From assembly GCF_030285625.1 (NCBI RefSeq), contig NZ_CP127294.1, positions 1,994,001-2,058,000 on the forward strand: 64,000 nucleotides of DNA, given 5' to 3'. The DNA is from Amycolatopsis sp. 2-15 (GTDB lineage Bacteria > Actinomycetota > Actinomycetes > Mycobacteriales > Pseudonocardiaceae). A program made the position numbers and the translations under genes. Of the stretch, positions 37,988 through 45,302 are shown in pieces. The notes under the pieces were generated by a model that saw only the letters and a list, made by a program, of their open reading frames with translations, searched no databases and was not told where the DNA came from. The stretch's first letter is position 1, and every line of letters starts with the position of its first letter.

Positions 37988-38836
37988 TCAAGACGAGCGG
38001 AACCGCACAGAGGTTCCGGGGCGTGCCTGCGCGAGTGCGCCGAGTGACCCGCGTCTCACCACGGCGGCCACGGGATAGCCGCCAGTCGTGGGGTGGTCGG
38101 CGAGGAAAACGACGGGCAGGCCGCTCGGTGGGACCTGGATCGCGCCGGTCAGGAGGCCTTCGCTCGGCAGCTCGGCGGTGTTCGCGCGCCGCAGTGGCGG
38201 GCCGTCGAGGCGCAGGCCGACGCGGTTGGACTCCGGCGTCACCGTCCACCAGGCCCCGAGGCCCTCGACGAGGTCGGTGAACCAGTCGTCGCGCGGGCCG
38301 AGGACCACCGGTACCACGAGCCGTTCGGGTAACGCGGGGGCGACCACGACGTCGGCTCCCGCCGGGACTCCGGTGACCGGGCCGAGCGGCAGCGAGACGC
38401 CGTCTTCCAGCGGTTCCGGACCGATACCCGACAGGACGTCCCGCGAACGGCTGCCCAGCACCGGCTCGAGGGCGATCCCGCCCGAAACCGCGAGGTAGCA
38501 GCGCAAACCGGCCGTCGGGCGGTCGAGCGCAAGCGTTTGCCCCGCCCGCAGTGAGACGGCCGCGTGGGAACCGACGTGCCGGTCGTCCACCCGCACCGGC
38601 ACGAGGGGGCCGGTCACGGCGACCGTGCACGGCGCCGTCGCCCGCACGGCCAGCCCGCCCAGCAACGCCTCGATCCCGGCCGCGTCCTCGGGGTTGCCGA
38701 CCAGGCGGTTGCCCAGGCGCAGGGCGTCGGCGTCGAGGGCACCCGAAGGGGGCACACCGAGGTGCGCGTAACCGGGCCGGCCGAGGTCCTGCACCAGCGC
38801 GAGCGGTCCCGTGTGGACGATCTCCAGCACGCGCAT
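37988..38836 (-). CDS. pxpC: 5-oxoprolinase subunit C (biotin-dependent carboxyltransferase-like)
   Basis: A 282-residue protein, part of the PxpABC complex that uses ATP to open 5-oxoproline to glutamate. HTGPLALVQDLGRPGYAHLG, GVPPSGALDADALRLGNRLV and GLRCYLAVSGGIALEPVLGS are PxpC/KipA signatures, and VPPSGLPVVFLADHPTTGGY is the C-terminal block. ATG at 38836 shares its A with the pxpB stop (TGATG). No pxpA gene is adjacent. Confidence 0.92.
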   Translation of the reverse strand: MRVLEIVHTGPLALVQDLGRPGYAHLGVPPSGALDADALRLGNRLVGNPEDAAGIEALLGGLAVRATAPCTVAVTGPLVPVRVDDRHVGSHAAVSLRAGQTLALDRPTAGLRCYLAVSGGIALEPVLGSRSRDVLSGIGPEPLEDGVSLPLGPVTGVPAGADVVVAPALPERLVVPVVLGPRDDWFTDLVEGLGAWWTVTPESNRVGLRLDGPPLRRANTAELPSEGLLTGAIQVPPSGLPVVFLADHPTTGGYPVAAVVRRGSLGALAQARPGTSVRFRSS

Positions 38837-39444
38837 CACACGCTCCGGAAGCGCACGCGGTCGCCGGGTGCGAACAGCGCGGGCCGCTCGGCGGCGGGGT
38901 CGAACAGCGTCGCGTCGGTGTGCCCGAGCAGCCGCCAGCCGCCGGGGGACTCGCGCGGGTAGACGCCGGTGAACTCGCCCCCGATGCCCACGGCCCCGGC
39001 GGGGACCTTCGTGCGCGGGGACTCGAGCCGGGGCTGCCGCAGGGCGTCCGGCAGTCCGGTCAGGTAGCCGAATCCGGGTGCGAAGCCGGTGAACGCGACG
39101 GTGTATTCGGCTTCGGTGTGCAGGGCGACGGCTTCGGCCACGGAAACCCCGGCGTCGCGCGCCACGAGTGACAGGTCCTCGCCGTCGTAGTGGACGTCCA
39201 GTGTGACCTCGTGCGGCGACCCGGCGGGCGGGTGCGTGAGGTCGGCGCCGTCGAGCAGCTCTCGTACGGCTGACAAAGCGCGCGACCCGGGCTCGGCCAC
39301 CACCAGCAGGCTGCGGGCCCCGGGCACGAGCTCCGCGATCCCGTCGATGCCGGCGGCCTCGACCGTGGCCCGGGCGGCGGTCATCAACGCGAGCGAGTCG
39401 CAGTCGAGCAGGGCGGCGTGCTCGCCGCAGGGCCGCCAGAGCAT
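38836..39444 (-). CDS. pxpB: 5-oxoprolinase subunit B
   Basis: A 202-residue PxpB/KipI-like protein. Motifs: VTLDVHYDGEDLSLVARDAG, VALHTEAEYTVAFTGFAPGF, GYLTGLPDALRQPRLESPRT and VGIGGEFTGVYPRESPGGWR. These cover the conserved allophanate-hydrolase subunit 1 domain. It is the first gene of the pxpB-pxpC-hypothetical unit. ATG at 39444. Confidence 0.92.
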   Translation of the reverse strand: MLWRPCGEHAALLDCDSLALMTAARATVEAAGIDGIAELVPGARSLLVVAEPGSRALSAVRELLDGADLTHPPAGSPHEVTLDVHYDGEDLSLVARDAGVSVAEAVALHTEAEYTVAFTGFAPGFGYLTGLPDALRQPRLESPRTKVPAGAVGIGGEFTGVYPRESPGGWRLLGHTDATLFDPAAERPALFAPGDRVRFRSV

Positions 39445-39466
39445 GGACAGAGCTTAAAGGCCCTGC

Positions 39467-40081
39467 TCAGCCGACGACGCGGTGCAGCAGAGCTGACACG
39501 TGCGGCTGCATCTCCTGGCCCATCATGGCGCGCTCCTCGACGTAGCCGAGGCTGCCTTCGATGAGGCCGTAGAGCCGCTGCGCCGCGGTGACGTCCTTGG
39601 CCGTGGCCGTGCGGATCACCGCGTCGGTGCCCAGCTCCCACGACGTCTGGTTGCGCGGCTTGCCGTAGTAGAGCTCCACGATGCCGGAGCTGTGCGTGAG
39701 CAGCAGCTCGATCGTGTCGTCTTCCTGCGGCCGCCAGAACCCGCTCTCGCGGGCAGCGGGGCGGATGACGTTGCCCTCGTCGTCGAGCAGCCACGTGCGG
39801 GCCTCGTGCGTGAGGAACGGGCGGCCGTCGTGCGCGATGGTGAGCTGCTGCGCGAACTTGACCGGCCCCTCGATTGTGGGGTAGTCGACCTCGCCCTCAC
39901 CGCGCCAGACACCGACCATCGGCAGCAGCGCGAGGCACGCGTCGTTCAGGTTCGGGCCCTCGCGCAGGTTGGCCGTGTCGTTGGGGATCGGCAGGTCGTC
40001 CCACAACGGCAGGTTGCGGGTGCGGGTGCTCGCCGCGCGCTCCTGGGCGGCCGCGATGGCATCGTCGCCACTGGCGGTCAT
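39467..40081 (-). CDS. Nitrobindin-like heme protein (peroxynitrite isomerase, FABP family)
   Basis: A 204-residue beta-barrel protein of the DUF1794/nitrobindin family. The family motif GxWxGxG is GVWRGEGEVDYP. HEARTWLLDDEGNVIRPAAR and ESGFWRPQEDDTIELLLTHS follow, and the proximal heme histidine is expected in the C-terminal HVSALLHRV. Mycobacterial and human nitrobindins convert peroxynitrite to nitrate. ATG at 40081 follows a 32-residue membrane peptide gene by 5 bp, and the two form one unit. Position upstream of the sseC block agrees with Rv0813c. Confidence 0.88.
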   Translation of the reverse strand: MTASGDDAIAAAQERAASTRTRNLPLWDDLPIPNDTANLREGPNLNDACLALLPMVGVWRGEGEVDYPTIEGPVKFAQQLTIAHDGRPFLTHEARTWLLDDEGNVIRPAARESGFWRPQEDDTIELLLTHSSGIVELYYGKPRNQTSWELGTDAVIRTATAKDVTAAQRLYGLIEGSLGYVEERAMMGQEMQPHVSALLHRVVG

Positions 40082-40086
40082 GGTGC

Positions 40087-40185
40087 TCAGCGCTGGTCGG
40101 CGTACAGCCGGTAGACGACGTAGCAGGCGAACCACACGATGGCGATCGCCGCCAGGGCCAGCAGGATCGAAAACAGGGTCTCCAC
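40087..40185 (-). CDS. 32-residue single-pass membrane peptide
   Basis: A short frame beginning GTG at 40185 and ending TGA at 40087. It encodes V-E-T-L then a hydrophobic helix (FSILLALAAIAIVWFACYV) and VYRLYADQR. Codon use is fully GC3-biased. The nitrobindin ATG lies 5 bp downstream. TATTGT ends 7 nt before the GTG, which suggests a leaderless message starting here. It is probably a real small protein that co-localises with the heme protein at the membrane. The function is unknown. Confidence 0.7.
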   Translation of the reverse strand: METLFSILLALAAIAIVWFACYVVYRLYADQR

Positions 40186-40192
40186 AGCGAGG

Positions 40193-40198
40193 ACAATA
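40193..40198 (-). promoter_or_regulatory. Candidate leaderless -10 of the small membrane peptide / nitrobindin operon
   Basis: TATTGT on the minus strand, followed by 7 nt and the GTG at 40185. Confidence 0.5.
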
Positions 40199-40213
40199 GT
40201 CGGCCCGGCGCCC

Positions 40214-40410
40214 TCAGGCTCCGCGCAGGGTCGTCGCGGTGAGCACAGTCACGACGAGCAGGGCTCCGAGCGCGGCCACACCCAGGGCCGTGCCCGTCTG
40301 GCGGGCGGCGTTGACGGTGGCCGACGCGATGCCCGTGCGCTCGCCCTGCACACCCGCGAGCCCGACGATGTGGGTCGGCGTCACGCACAACCCCACGTCG
40401 AGTGACGCTG
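40214..40410 (-). pseudogene. Remnant of an MFS drug transporter (C-terminus only)
   Basis: Read on the minus strand, the last 65 codons give GLCVTPTHIVGLAGVQGERT, GIASATVNAARQTGTALGVA and ALGALLVVTVL, clearly the final helices of a DHA2/EmrB-type major facilitator (the usual form is ERAGIASAxxNxxRQxGGALGVAxLGALL). Nothing upstream continues the protein; the next 230 bp lack further transporter sequence. About 400 N-terminal residues are missing, so the gene is not functional. It faces a similarly truncated MerR remnant, as expected for an ancestral divergent regulator/transporter pair. Confidence 0.7.
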
Positions 40411-40542
40411 AACCCGAGCGCCGGCTGATATGGGCTGTCTGCACCGGAGATTCCGAACGCGAACCCGCCGGCCGCTCCGGCGGGATTCCCAGCGGCAGCA
40501 CGCGTTCCGACCCGACAAAACCTCTGGCCAAGCCGGGAATGA

Positions 40543-40584
40543 GCCGAGTTGTCGACAACGTGGTGTCGGTGTGGACAACTCGGC
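40543..40584. repeat. Inverted repeat between MFS and MerR remnants
   Basis: GCCGAGTTGTC (40543-40553) is exactly inverted as GACAACTCGGC (40574-40584). The left arm overlaps the palindrome GTTGTCGACAAC (40548-40559). It could be the old operator of the divergent pair. Confidence 0.5.
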
Positions 40585-40649
40585 CGATTCGAGCCGCGCG
40601 TGCGAGCGCGACGACGCCGAGCCGACGACAGTGCCCCACCAGCCCATCA

Positions 40650-41019
40650 TCGGGCGCGGGTGCGCGGCTCAGGGAACGCGTACGCGAGCAGCGCGATCGA
40701 ACCGGGAATCACCGTCGCGGCCGCGGGCAAACGCCTCTACGGCGAGGCCGAGCTGCACCGCCTGACCATCGTGAAGATGTTGCAGGACACCGGTTTGCTC
40801 AGCCTCGAAGACATCGCGCTGATCCTGCACGGCCCCGAAGTCGGCGACTGGCGTGCCGCGATCCGCGTGCGGACCGAGGAAATCGTGGAGCAGCGCCGGA
40901 AACTGACCGTGGCGGAGACATTCCTGGGTCAATTCGCGCGCTGCCCGCGCGACCACCCCGTGGAGACGTGCCCTTCGCTGCGCGCCTACACCGAGCGCGT
41001 CCTGGCCGAAGACAAGTGA
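40650..41019 (+). pseudogene. Remnant of a MerR-family regulator (HTH damaged)
   Basis: From about 40696 the plus strand encodes IEPGITVAAAGKRLYGEAEL, HRLTIVKMLQDTGLLSLEDI and a helical C-terminus (RTEEIVEQRRKLTVAETFLG), the second half of a MerR regulator. The residues before it should be a winged helix of R-T-L-R-Y-Y-E-Q-R-G-L type. Instead a similar segment (RLRERVREQR) lies in another frame just upstream, so there is a frameshift or small deletion around 40690. No start codon yields an intact HTH. A strong terminator containing its stop codon remains. Confidence 0.6.
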
Positions 41020-41053
41020 AGGGCCCCCGGGGCAAAACCCAGGGGCCCTTCAC
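41016..41053. terminator. Bidirectional terminator hairpin
   Basis: GTGAAGGGCCCC (41016-41027) pairs perfectly with GGGGCCCTTCAC (41042-41053). It contains the MerR remnant's stop and lies 11 bp from the stop of the convergent DUF1416 gene. Confidence 0.7.
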
Positions 41054-41064
41054 GGAAAAGCGCG

Positions 41065-41373
41065 TCAGCCGACCGAAATCGCCAGCTGGTGCAGGCCGGG
41101 GCCTTCCGCGGTGACGGAGGCCTCGCCGTTGCCCGTGCGATGCAGCGCGCGCACCGTCCACAAGCCCGGCGCCGCGTAGAAGCGGAAGTCGCCCTCGGGC
41201 GAGGCGACCACCTCGCCGGTGAAGTCGCCGCCACCGTCGAGCAGGCGCACGAACGCGCCGCCCAGCGGGCCGTCGGTGCCGATCACCTTGCCGGCCAGCA
41301 CGACCTGGCCGTTGGTGTCGAAGTCAGCGGGCGTGGCCACCTGGACCGGGGCGCCGCAACCGTCGTCAGCCAT
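41065..41373 (-). CDS. sseC: DUF1416 domain protein (SseC-like)
   Basis: A 102-residue protein: MADDGCGAPVQVATPADFDT, then QVVLAGKVIGTDGPLGGAFV and a beta-rich core (GDFRFYAAPGLWTVRALHRT). It matches the mycobacterial protein found directly after the CysA2 thiosulfate sulfurtransferase (SseC, Rv0814c from memory). The fold looks like a transthyretin or carboxypeptidase regulatory beta sandwich. It lies 3 bp after the sulfurtransferase gene and presumably assists it. The biochemical role is unknown. Confidence 0.88.
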   Translation of the reverse strand: MADDGCGAPVQVATPADFDTNGQVVLAGKVIGTDGPLGGAFVRLLDGGGDFTGEVVASPEGDFRFYAAPGLWTVRALHRTGNGEASVTAEGPGLHQLAISVG

Positions 41374-41376
41374 TTA

Positions 41377-42210
41377 CTACGCTCCCAACTCGACGGGCAC
41401 GCCGACCAGCGAGCCGTATTCCGTCCACGAACCGTCGTAGTTCTTCACGTCGGAGTAGCCGAGCAGCTCGTGCAGCGCGAACCACGCGATGGATGAACGC
41501 TCACCGATGCGGCAGTAGGCGATGGTCGCCTTCGACTCGTCGATGCCGGCCTCGGCGTAGAGGTCCTTGATCTCGTCCTCGGTCTTGAAGGTGCCGTCCT
41601 CGTTGGCGACCTTGGCCCACGGCACGTTCAGCGCGCCCGGGATGTGGCCCGGCACCTGCGACTGCTCCTGCGGCAGGTGTGCCGGGGCGAGCAGCTTGCC
41701 GGAGAACTCGTCCGGCGAACGCACGTCGACGAAGTTCTTCGCGCCGATGGCCTGCACGACCTCGTCGCGGAACGCGCGCAGCGACAGGTCCTGCTCCTTG
41801 GCCTTGTACTCGGTGGCGTCCCGCTTCACGTCGTCGGCGTTGAGCTCACGGCCGTCGAGCTCCCACTTCTTGCGGCCGCCGTCGAGCAGCTGCACGTTCT
41901 GGTGGCCGTAGACCTTGAAGTACCAGTAGGCGTAGGCGGCGAACCAGTTGTTGTTGCCGCCGTAGAGGACCACGCGGTCGTCGTTCGAGATGCCCTTCTC
42001 CGAGAGCAGCTTCTCGAAGGCGGCCTTGTTCACGAAGTCACGGCGCACGCCGTCCTGCAGGTCGTTGCGCCAGTCGAGCTTCACCGCACCGCGGATGTGC
42101 CCGGCGTCGTAGGCGGTCGTGTCCTCGTCGACCTCGACGAAGACCACTCCGGGGGTGTCCAGGTTGTCCTCGGCCCACTGGGTGGTGACCAGGGCGTCTT
42201 CACGGCTCAT
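41377..42210 (-). CDS. Thiosulfate sulfurtransferase (rhodanese, CysA2/SseA type)
   Basis: A 277-residue two-domain rhodanese. Domain 1: VFVEVDEDTTAYDAGHIRGA and LDWRNDLQDGVRRDFVNKAA. Domain 2 has the active-site loop IAYCRIGERSSIAWF, where the cysteine takes the persulfide (C-R-I-G-E-R). Actinobacterial CysA2-type enzymes move sulfane sulfur, including to molybdopterin-synthase-like carriers. ATG at 42210 with AAGGAGAG upstream. Operon order is DUF4395, rhodanese, sseC, headed by a regulatory leader peptide. Confidence 0.93.
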   Translation of the reverse strand: MSREDALVTTQWAEDNLDTPGVVFVEVDEDTTAYDAGHIRGAVKLDWRNDLQDGVRRDFVNKAAFEKLLSEKGISNDDRVVLYGGNNNWFAAYAYWYFKVYGHQNVQLLDGGRKKWELDGRELNADDVKRDATEYKAKEQDLSLRAFRDEVVQAIGAKNFVDVRSPDEFSGKLLAPAHLPQEQSQVPGHIPGALNVPWAKVANEDGTFKTEDEIKDLYAEAGIDESKATIAYCRIGERSSIAWFALHELLGYSDVKNYDGSWTEYGSLVGVPVELGA

Positions 42211-42243
42211 GGAAGCGAACTCTCCTTCTGGGGTTTGACACTG

Positions 42244-42675
42244 CTAGGAAGCCCGCGCGGGGCTGAAGCGCTTGATCAGCAGGAACATCTCGCAGCCGAG
42301 GCAGAAGTTGAACGCGCCGTTGAGGAACGCGGCGAACAGCGCGAACGCCGTCGCGACGATGCCGAGCGGGGTCACGCCGGCGACGAAGCCGATCGTGCCC
42401 ACGAGCGCGAACACGAAGCCCACGGCCTGCGCGAACCGCAGCGGCGCCGCGTCCTCGCGCTCGGTCGGCGGACCGAGCCGCGGCGCGACGAGCGCGCGGT
42501 ACAGCACGGAGTACGGCGCCGGCTTGAGACCGATGAACGCGCCGATCGCGAACACCACGGTCTGGAGGGCCAGCAGCGGCCACCACTGCGTCACGAGCAC
42601 CACGGCGAGCACGATCGTGGTGATGATCGCGGCGAACCGCGGGCCACGCGGGTCGACGGCCGGTCCGGCGGGCAT
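42244..42675 (-). CDS. DUF4395 membrane protein
   Basis: A 143-residue membrane protein with about four helices (FAAIITTIVLAVVLVTQWWP, LLALQTVVFAIGAFIGLKPA, FAQAVGFVFALVGTIGFVAG, VATAFALFAAFLNGAFNFCL). The ending AFLNGAFNFCLGCEMFLLIK is the DUF4395 hallmark, with conserved cysteines C-L-G-C. DUF4395 proteins occur next to rhodaneses and thioredoxins, and a role in sulfur import or thiol redox is plausible. ATG at 42675 with AGGAGG upstream. Confidence 0.9.
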   Translation of the reverse strand: MPAGPAVDPRGPRFAAIITTIVLAVVLVTQWWPLLALQTVVFAIGAFIGLKPAPYSVLYRALVAPRLGPPTEREDAAPLRFAQAVGFVFALVGTIGFVAGVTPLGIVATAFALFAAFLNGAFNFCLGCEMFLLIKRFSPARAS

Positions 42676-42757
42676 GGTTCCTCCTGCTGAGGGCGAGGCG
42701 AGGGGCGTGCGAAAGCACGGACGGGTGGAGCGTGCGAAAACCGGCGGACGACGTGGT

Positions 42758-42856
42758 TCAGCGCCGGCGCGAGGTGCGCGGACACAAGCTGCTGCGCACG
42801 CGGCACAGATCCACCGCGCGGCGCTGCGTCAGGAGGGTGATGGGCAGCTCGTCCAC
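42758..42856 (-). CDS. Regulatory leader peptide upstream of the sulfur-transfer operon
   Basis: A 32-residue peptide read from GTG at 42856 to TGA at 42758. It contains LLTQRRAVDLCRVRSSLCPR, the pattern of the actinobacterial putative leader peptides (TQRRxxDLCRVxSxLCP) found ahead of sulfate, cysteine and rhodanese genes. TACCCT lies 7 nt upstream, so the message is probably leaderless. The 82 bp to DUF4395 hold a CGTGC-GAAA-GCACG hairpin (42706-42719). Ribosome progress over the two cysteine codons could adjust downstream expression to cysteine supply. Attenuation is inferred. Confidence 0.8.
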   Translation of the reverse strand: MDELPITLLTQRRAVDLCRVRSSLCPRTSRRR

Positions 42857-42863
42857 GCCGCCG

Positions 42864-42869
42864 AGGGTA
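42864..42869 (-). promoter_or_regulatory. Candidate leaderless -10 of the leader peptide transcript
   Basis: TACCCT on the minus strand, 7 nt before the GTG at 42856. Confidence 0.5.
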
Positions 42870-42958
42870 CCCAGTGCTCCAACCGGCTGGGAACCGCGTT
42901 CATACCTTGGGACGAGTCCCGGCAGGTGGGAAACAGCCGGTGAAGCGGTCTCCGCCGG

Positions 42959-43405
42959 TCAGCGGACGTCCGCTTCGGCCAGGTGCGGACGCAGGGCTTC
43001 CAGCAGCTCCGGACCCTTCGGCACGCCGCCCACACGCAGCAGCTCGCGGCCGTCGTTGGTCAGGGCGAGCGTGGTGGGGGTGCGCAGCACGGACAGGGCG
43101 TGGGCGACCTCGGGCTGCTCGGTCACGTCGAGGTCGACGTGGTGCAGCCCCTCGGTCTTGTCGGCCAGCGACGACAGGATGGCGCGCGTGTGGCGGCACG
43201 GCGCGCAAAATGTGGTGGAGATCTGCACCAGCGTGACGGCCGCGGCCGGGTCGAGCGCTTCGGCGACCGGAGCGGGCAGCTGGGCGAGGTCGCGGGCCGC
43301 GGCGGCCGGTTTGGCCGCGCGCACCCGTCCGTTGCGCGCCTTGAGCAGCGCGCCGGCCACGACCGCGACCATCAGCGTGGCCAGCAGGACCCAGACTCCG
43401 GTCAC
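42959..43405 (-). CDS. Membrane-anchored thioredoxin-fold protein
   Basis: A 148-residue protein with an N-terminal membrane anchor (VWVLLATLMVAVVAGALLKA) and a thioredoxin fold. The redox site is C-A-P-C in VQISTTFCAPCRHTRAILSS, and the cis-proline is in LRTPTTLALTNDGRELLRVG. The order beside DUF2993 and the rhodanese operon matches mycobacterial ThiX (Rv0816c from memory). The membrane anchor with CxxC suggests thiol redox at the membrane, linked to the adjacent sulfur genes. GTG start 7 bp after the DUF2993 gene. Confidence 0.88.
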   Translation of the reverse strand: MTGVWVLLATLMVAVVAGALLKARNGRVRAAKPAAAARDLAQLPAPVAEALDPAAAVTLVQISTTFCAPCRHTRAILSSLADKTEGLHHVDLDVTEQPEVAHALSVLRTPTTLALTNDGRELLRVGGVPKGPELLEALRPHLAEADVR

Positions 43406-43412
43406 CGGGCAC

Positions 43413-44312
43413 TCACCCCTTCGTCGTCGACAGATCCGAGAAGTTCACGCTGGTCGCCTCGCCCTTGATCGTCACGGAACCGCTGTCCACGCGCACCGCG
43501 GTCGGGGTGACCGAGAGCGGCAGCGTGCTCGTGTCGATCGTGGCGCGGAAGTTCGGCATCAGAGCCTTCTGCACTGACTCCGGAACGACGGTGGTCTCGT
43601 GGTCATTCCCGAACTGCAGCCGGTGGGGGGTGATCGTGATCGTCTTGTCCTTGAGCTCGATCAGCGCGAAGCAGAAGATCTCCACCTTCTGACCGGCCAC
43701 CTGCACGTCGCCCGACAGGCGCACGCCGGCGGTGTTGCCGTCCTCCGTCTCGCCGGCGGAGTTGGTCGGTGTGGGGTCCGGCTCCTGGCCCTGATCGGTG
43801 TCGCCGTACTTGACGTAGGCCTCGGTGCTCTGGTCGATGCGCAGGTTCTGGATCTTGTCCAGCGGCGAGATGCGCGCGATGTCCGACGCCTTGATCGTCA
43901 CGGCGCCGGTGAGCTTGCCGATTTTCACGTTCTTGGTGTTGCCCGCGGTGAGGTCGGACAACGGCGCGGTTACGTCTTCGAGCTCCGCGCTCACGCCCAG
44001 ATCGCGCAGTTCGCCGCCGACGGGCACGCCGTCGGCCGAGACCGTGATGTGACTGTAATCACCCGAGAGCGCCTGTGTGAGGAACGGGAAGCCGTGGATG
44101 TCGACCGACGGGTCGTCGGTCAGGCTCAGCTGCTCGCGCGCCTTCTGGGAGATCGTGTGCTCGGCGAACGCGGCGGCCCCGAAATCGGCTCCGACCAGCA
44201 GGATCACGAGGACCCCGAGCACGATCACCCAGCGGCGGACGCGCCGTCCGCGACGCCGGTTGTCCGGCCGAGGAGCCGGTCGGTCGTCCGGCGTCACGGG
44301 CCTGCTCACCAT
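43413..44312 (-). CDS. DUF2993 (LmeA-family) phospholipid-binding protein
   Basis: A 299-residue protein. A basic cytoplasmic stretch precedes one helix (WVIVLGVLVILLVGADFGAA), then a long extracytoplasmic beta domain: DDPSVDIHGFPFLTQALSGD, YSHITVSADGVPVGGELRDL. The GFPFLTQ motif is characteristic of LmeA, which supports mannan elongation in mycobacteria. An insert rich in Asp/Pro/Thr (DTDQGQEPDPTPTNSAGETE) is unusual. ATG at 44312 has GGAG 11 nt upstream; a GTG at 44384 is an alternative. Ortholog position matches Rv0817c. Confidence 0.86.
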   Translation of the reverse strand: MVSRPVTPDDRPAPRPDNRRRGRRVRRWVIVLGVLVILLVGADFGAAAFAEHTISQKAREQLSLTDDPSVDIHGFPFLTQALSGDYSHITVSADGVPVGGELRDLGVSAELEDVTAPLSDLTAGNTKNVKIGKLTGAVTIKASDIARISPLDKIQNLRIDQSTEAYVKYGDTDQGQEPDPTPTNSAGETEDGNTAGVRLSGDVQVAGQKVEIFCFALIELKDKTITITPHRLQFGNDHETTVVPESVQKALMPNFRATIDTSTLPLSVTPTAVRVDSGSVTIKGEATSVNFSDLSTTKG

Positions 44313-44490
44313 CGCGTCGGTACTCCTGTTCGTCGGGGGCCGGGGCGCTTCCTGGGGTTCGGCCAGGTGTGATCGATCCAGCACGAGCTAGGTGACGTGT
44401 TGTTCACCCGGTATTCTCACTCAGCACCGACCGAGGCCCACGTTCGAGGCCGTGCGCCAGGCCCTGACTTTGTGAAGGCGGTGTGGCTCC

Positions 44491-45228
44491 ATGAGCCTGG
44501 ACCTTCTGGTACTTACCGCGGAAGCCGACCCCACCTCAGTGCTTCCCGCGCTGGATCTGCTGCCCCACACCGTACGCGTCCGCGAGCCCGAGGTGACGGC
44601 CCTGCTCGACGCCGGGCATCGCGACGTCATCCTGCTCGACGCGCGTAGCGACCTCGCTTCGGCGAAGAGTCTCTGCCGCCTGCTCAAGGGCGCCGGCGAC
44701 GACGAGGCGAGCACGCCCGTGATCGCCGTGGTCGGCGAGGGCGGCCTGGTGGCCGTGAGCTCCGAATGGCGCACCGACGACATCCTGCTGCCGACCGCCG
44801 GCCCCGCCGAGGTCGACGCGCGCCTGCGGCTCGTGACGACCCGCGACGGCGTCTCCGGCCAGGTCGAGGCCGAGCTGCGCGTGGGCGACCTCGTGATCGA
44901 CGAGGCCACCTACACCGCGCGCCTGCGCAAGCGCACGCTCGAGCTCACGTACAAGGAGTTCGAGCTCCTGAAGTACCTCGCGCAGCACGCCGGGCGCGTC
45001 TTCACCCGCGCGCAGCTGCTGCAGGAGGTCTGGGGCTACGACTTCTTCGGCGGCACGCGCACGGTCGACGTCCACGTGCGGCGCCTGCGCGCAAAGCTGG
45101 GCCCGGAGCACGAGCAGATGATCGGCACGGTCCGCAACGTCGGCTACAAGTTCGAGCGCCCGGCGAAGTCCGGTGCGAAGCAGGCGGCGCCGGCCATCGA
45201 ATCCGCGCCCGAGTACACCAGCCACTGA
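44491..45228 (+). CDS. glnR: OmpR-type orphan response regulator (GlnR-like)
   Basis: A 245-residue regulator without an adjacent histidine kinase. The receiver domain (1-115) keeps an aspartate in [10 protein letters not shown] but is otherwise atypical, as in GlnR. The winged helix (about 140-225) has [39 protein letters not shown] and [20 protein letters not shown]. The position between DUF2993 and mshD is that of the GlnR homologue Rv0818 in M. tuberculosis. It would control nitrogen assimilation genes. AAGGCGG lies 10 nt before the ATG. Confidence 0.85.
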   Translation: MSLDLLVLTAEADPTSVLPALDLLPHTVRVREPEVTALLDAGHRDVILLDARSDLASAKSLCRLLKGAGDDEASTPVIAVVGEGGLVAVSSEWRTDDILLPTAGPAEVDARLRLVTTRDGVSGQVEAELRVGDLVIDEATYTARLRKRTLELTYKEFELLKYLAQHAGRVFTRAQLLQEVWGYDFFGGTRTVDVHVRRLRAKLGPEHEQMIGTVRNVGYKFERPAKSGAKQAAPAIESAPEYTSH

Positions 45229-45289
45229 ATTCGCTCGCGCCCTTCCGCGATTCCCCCGACGAGCGCCTTCACGCGGTGCCGCACGTGGG

Positions 45290-45295
45290 TAATGT
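45290..45295 (+). promoter_or_regulatory. Candidate leaderless -10 of mshD
   Basis: TAATGT is followed by 7 nt and the GTG at 45303; no ribosome-binding site is seen. Confidence 0.55.
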
Positions 45296-45302
45296 CGGCT
45301 TC

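Noticed and set aside
40549..41019. Complete MerR-like gene starting at 40549
   Set aside because: The first 48 codons are arginine-rich filler in the wrong frame for the HTH; only the C-terminal half is homologous.
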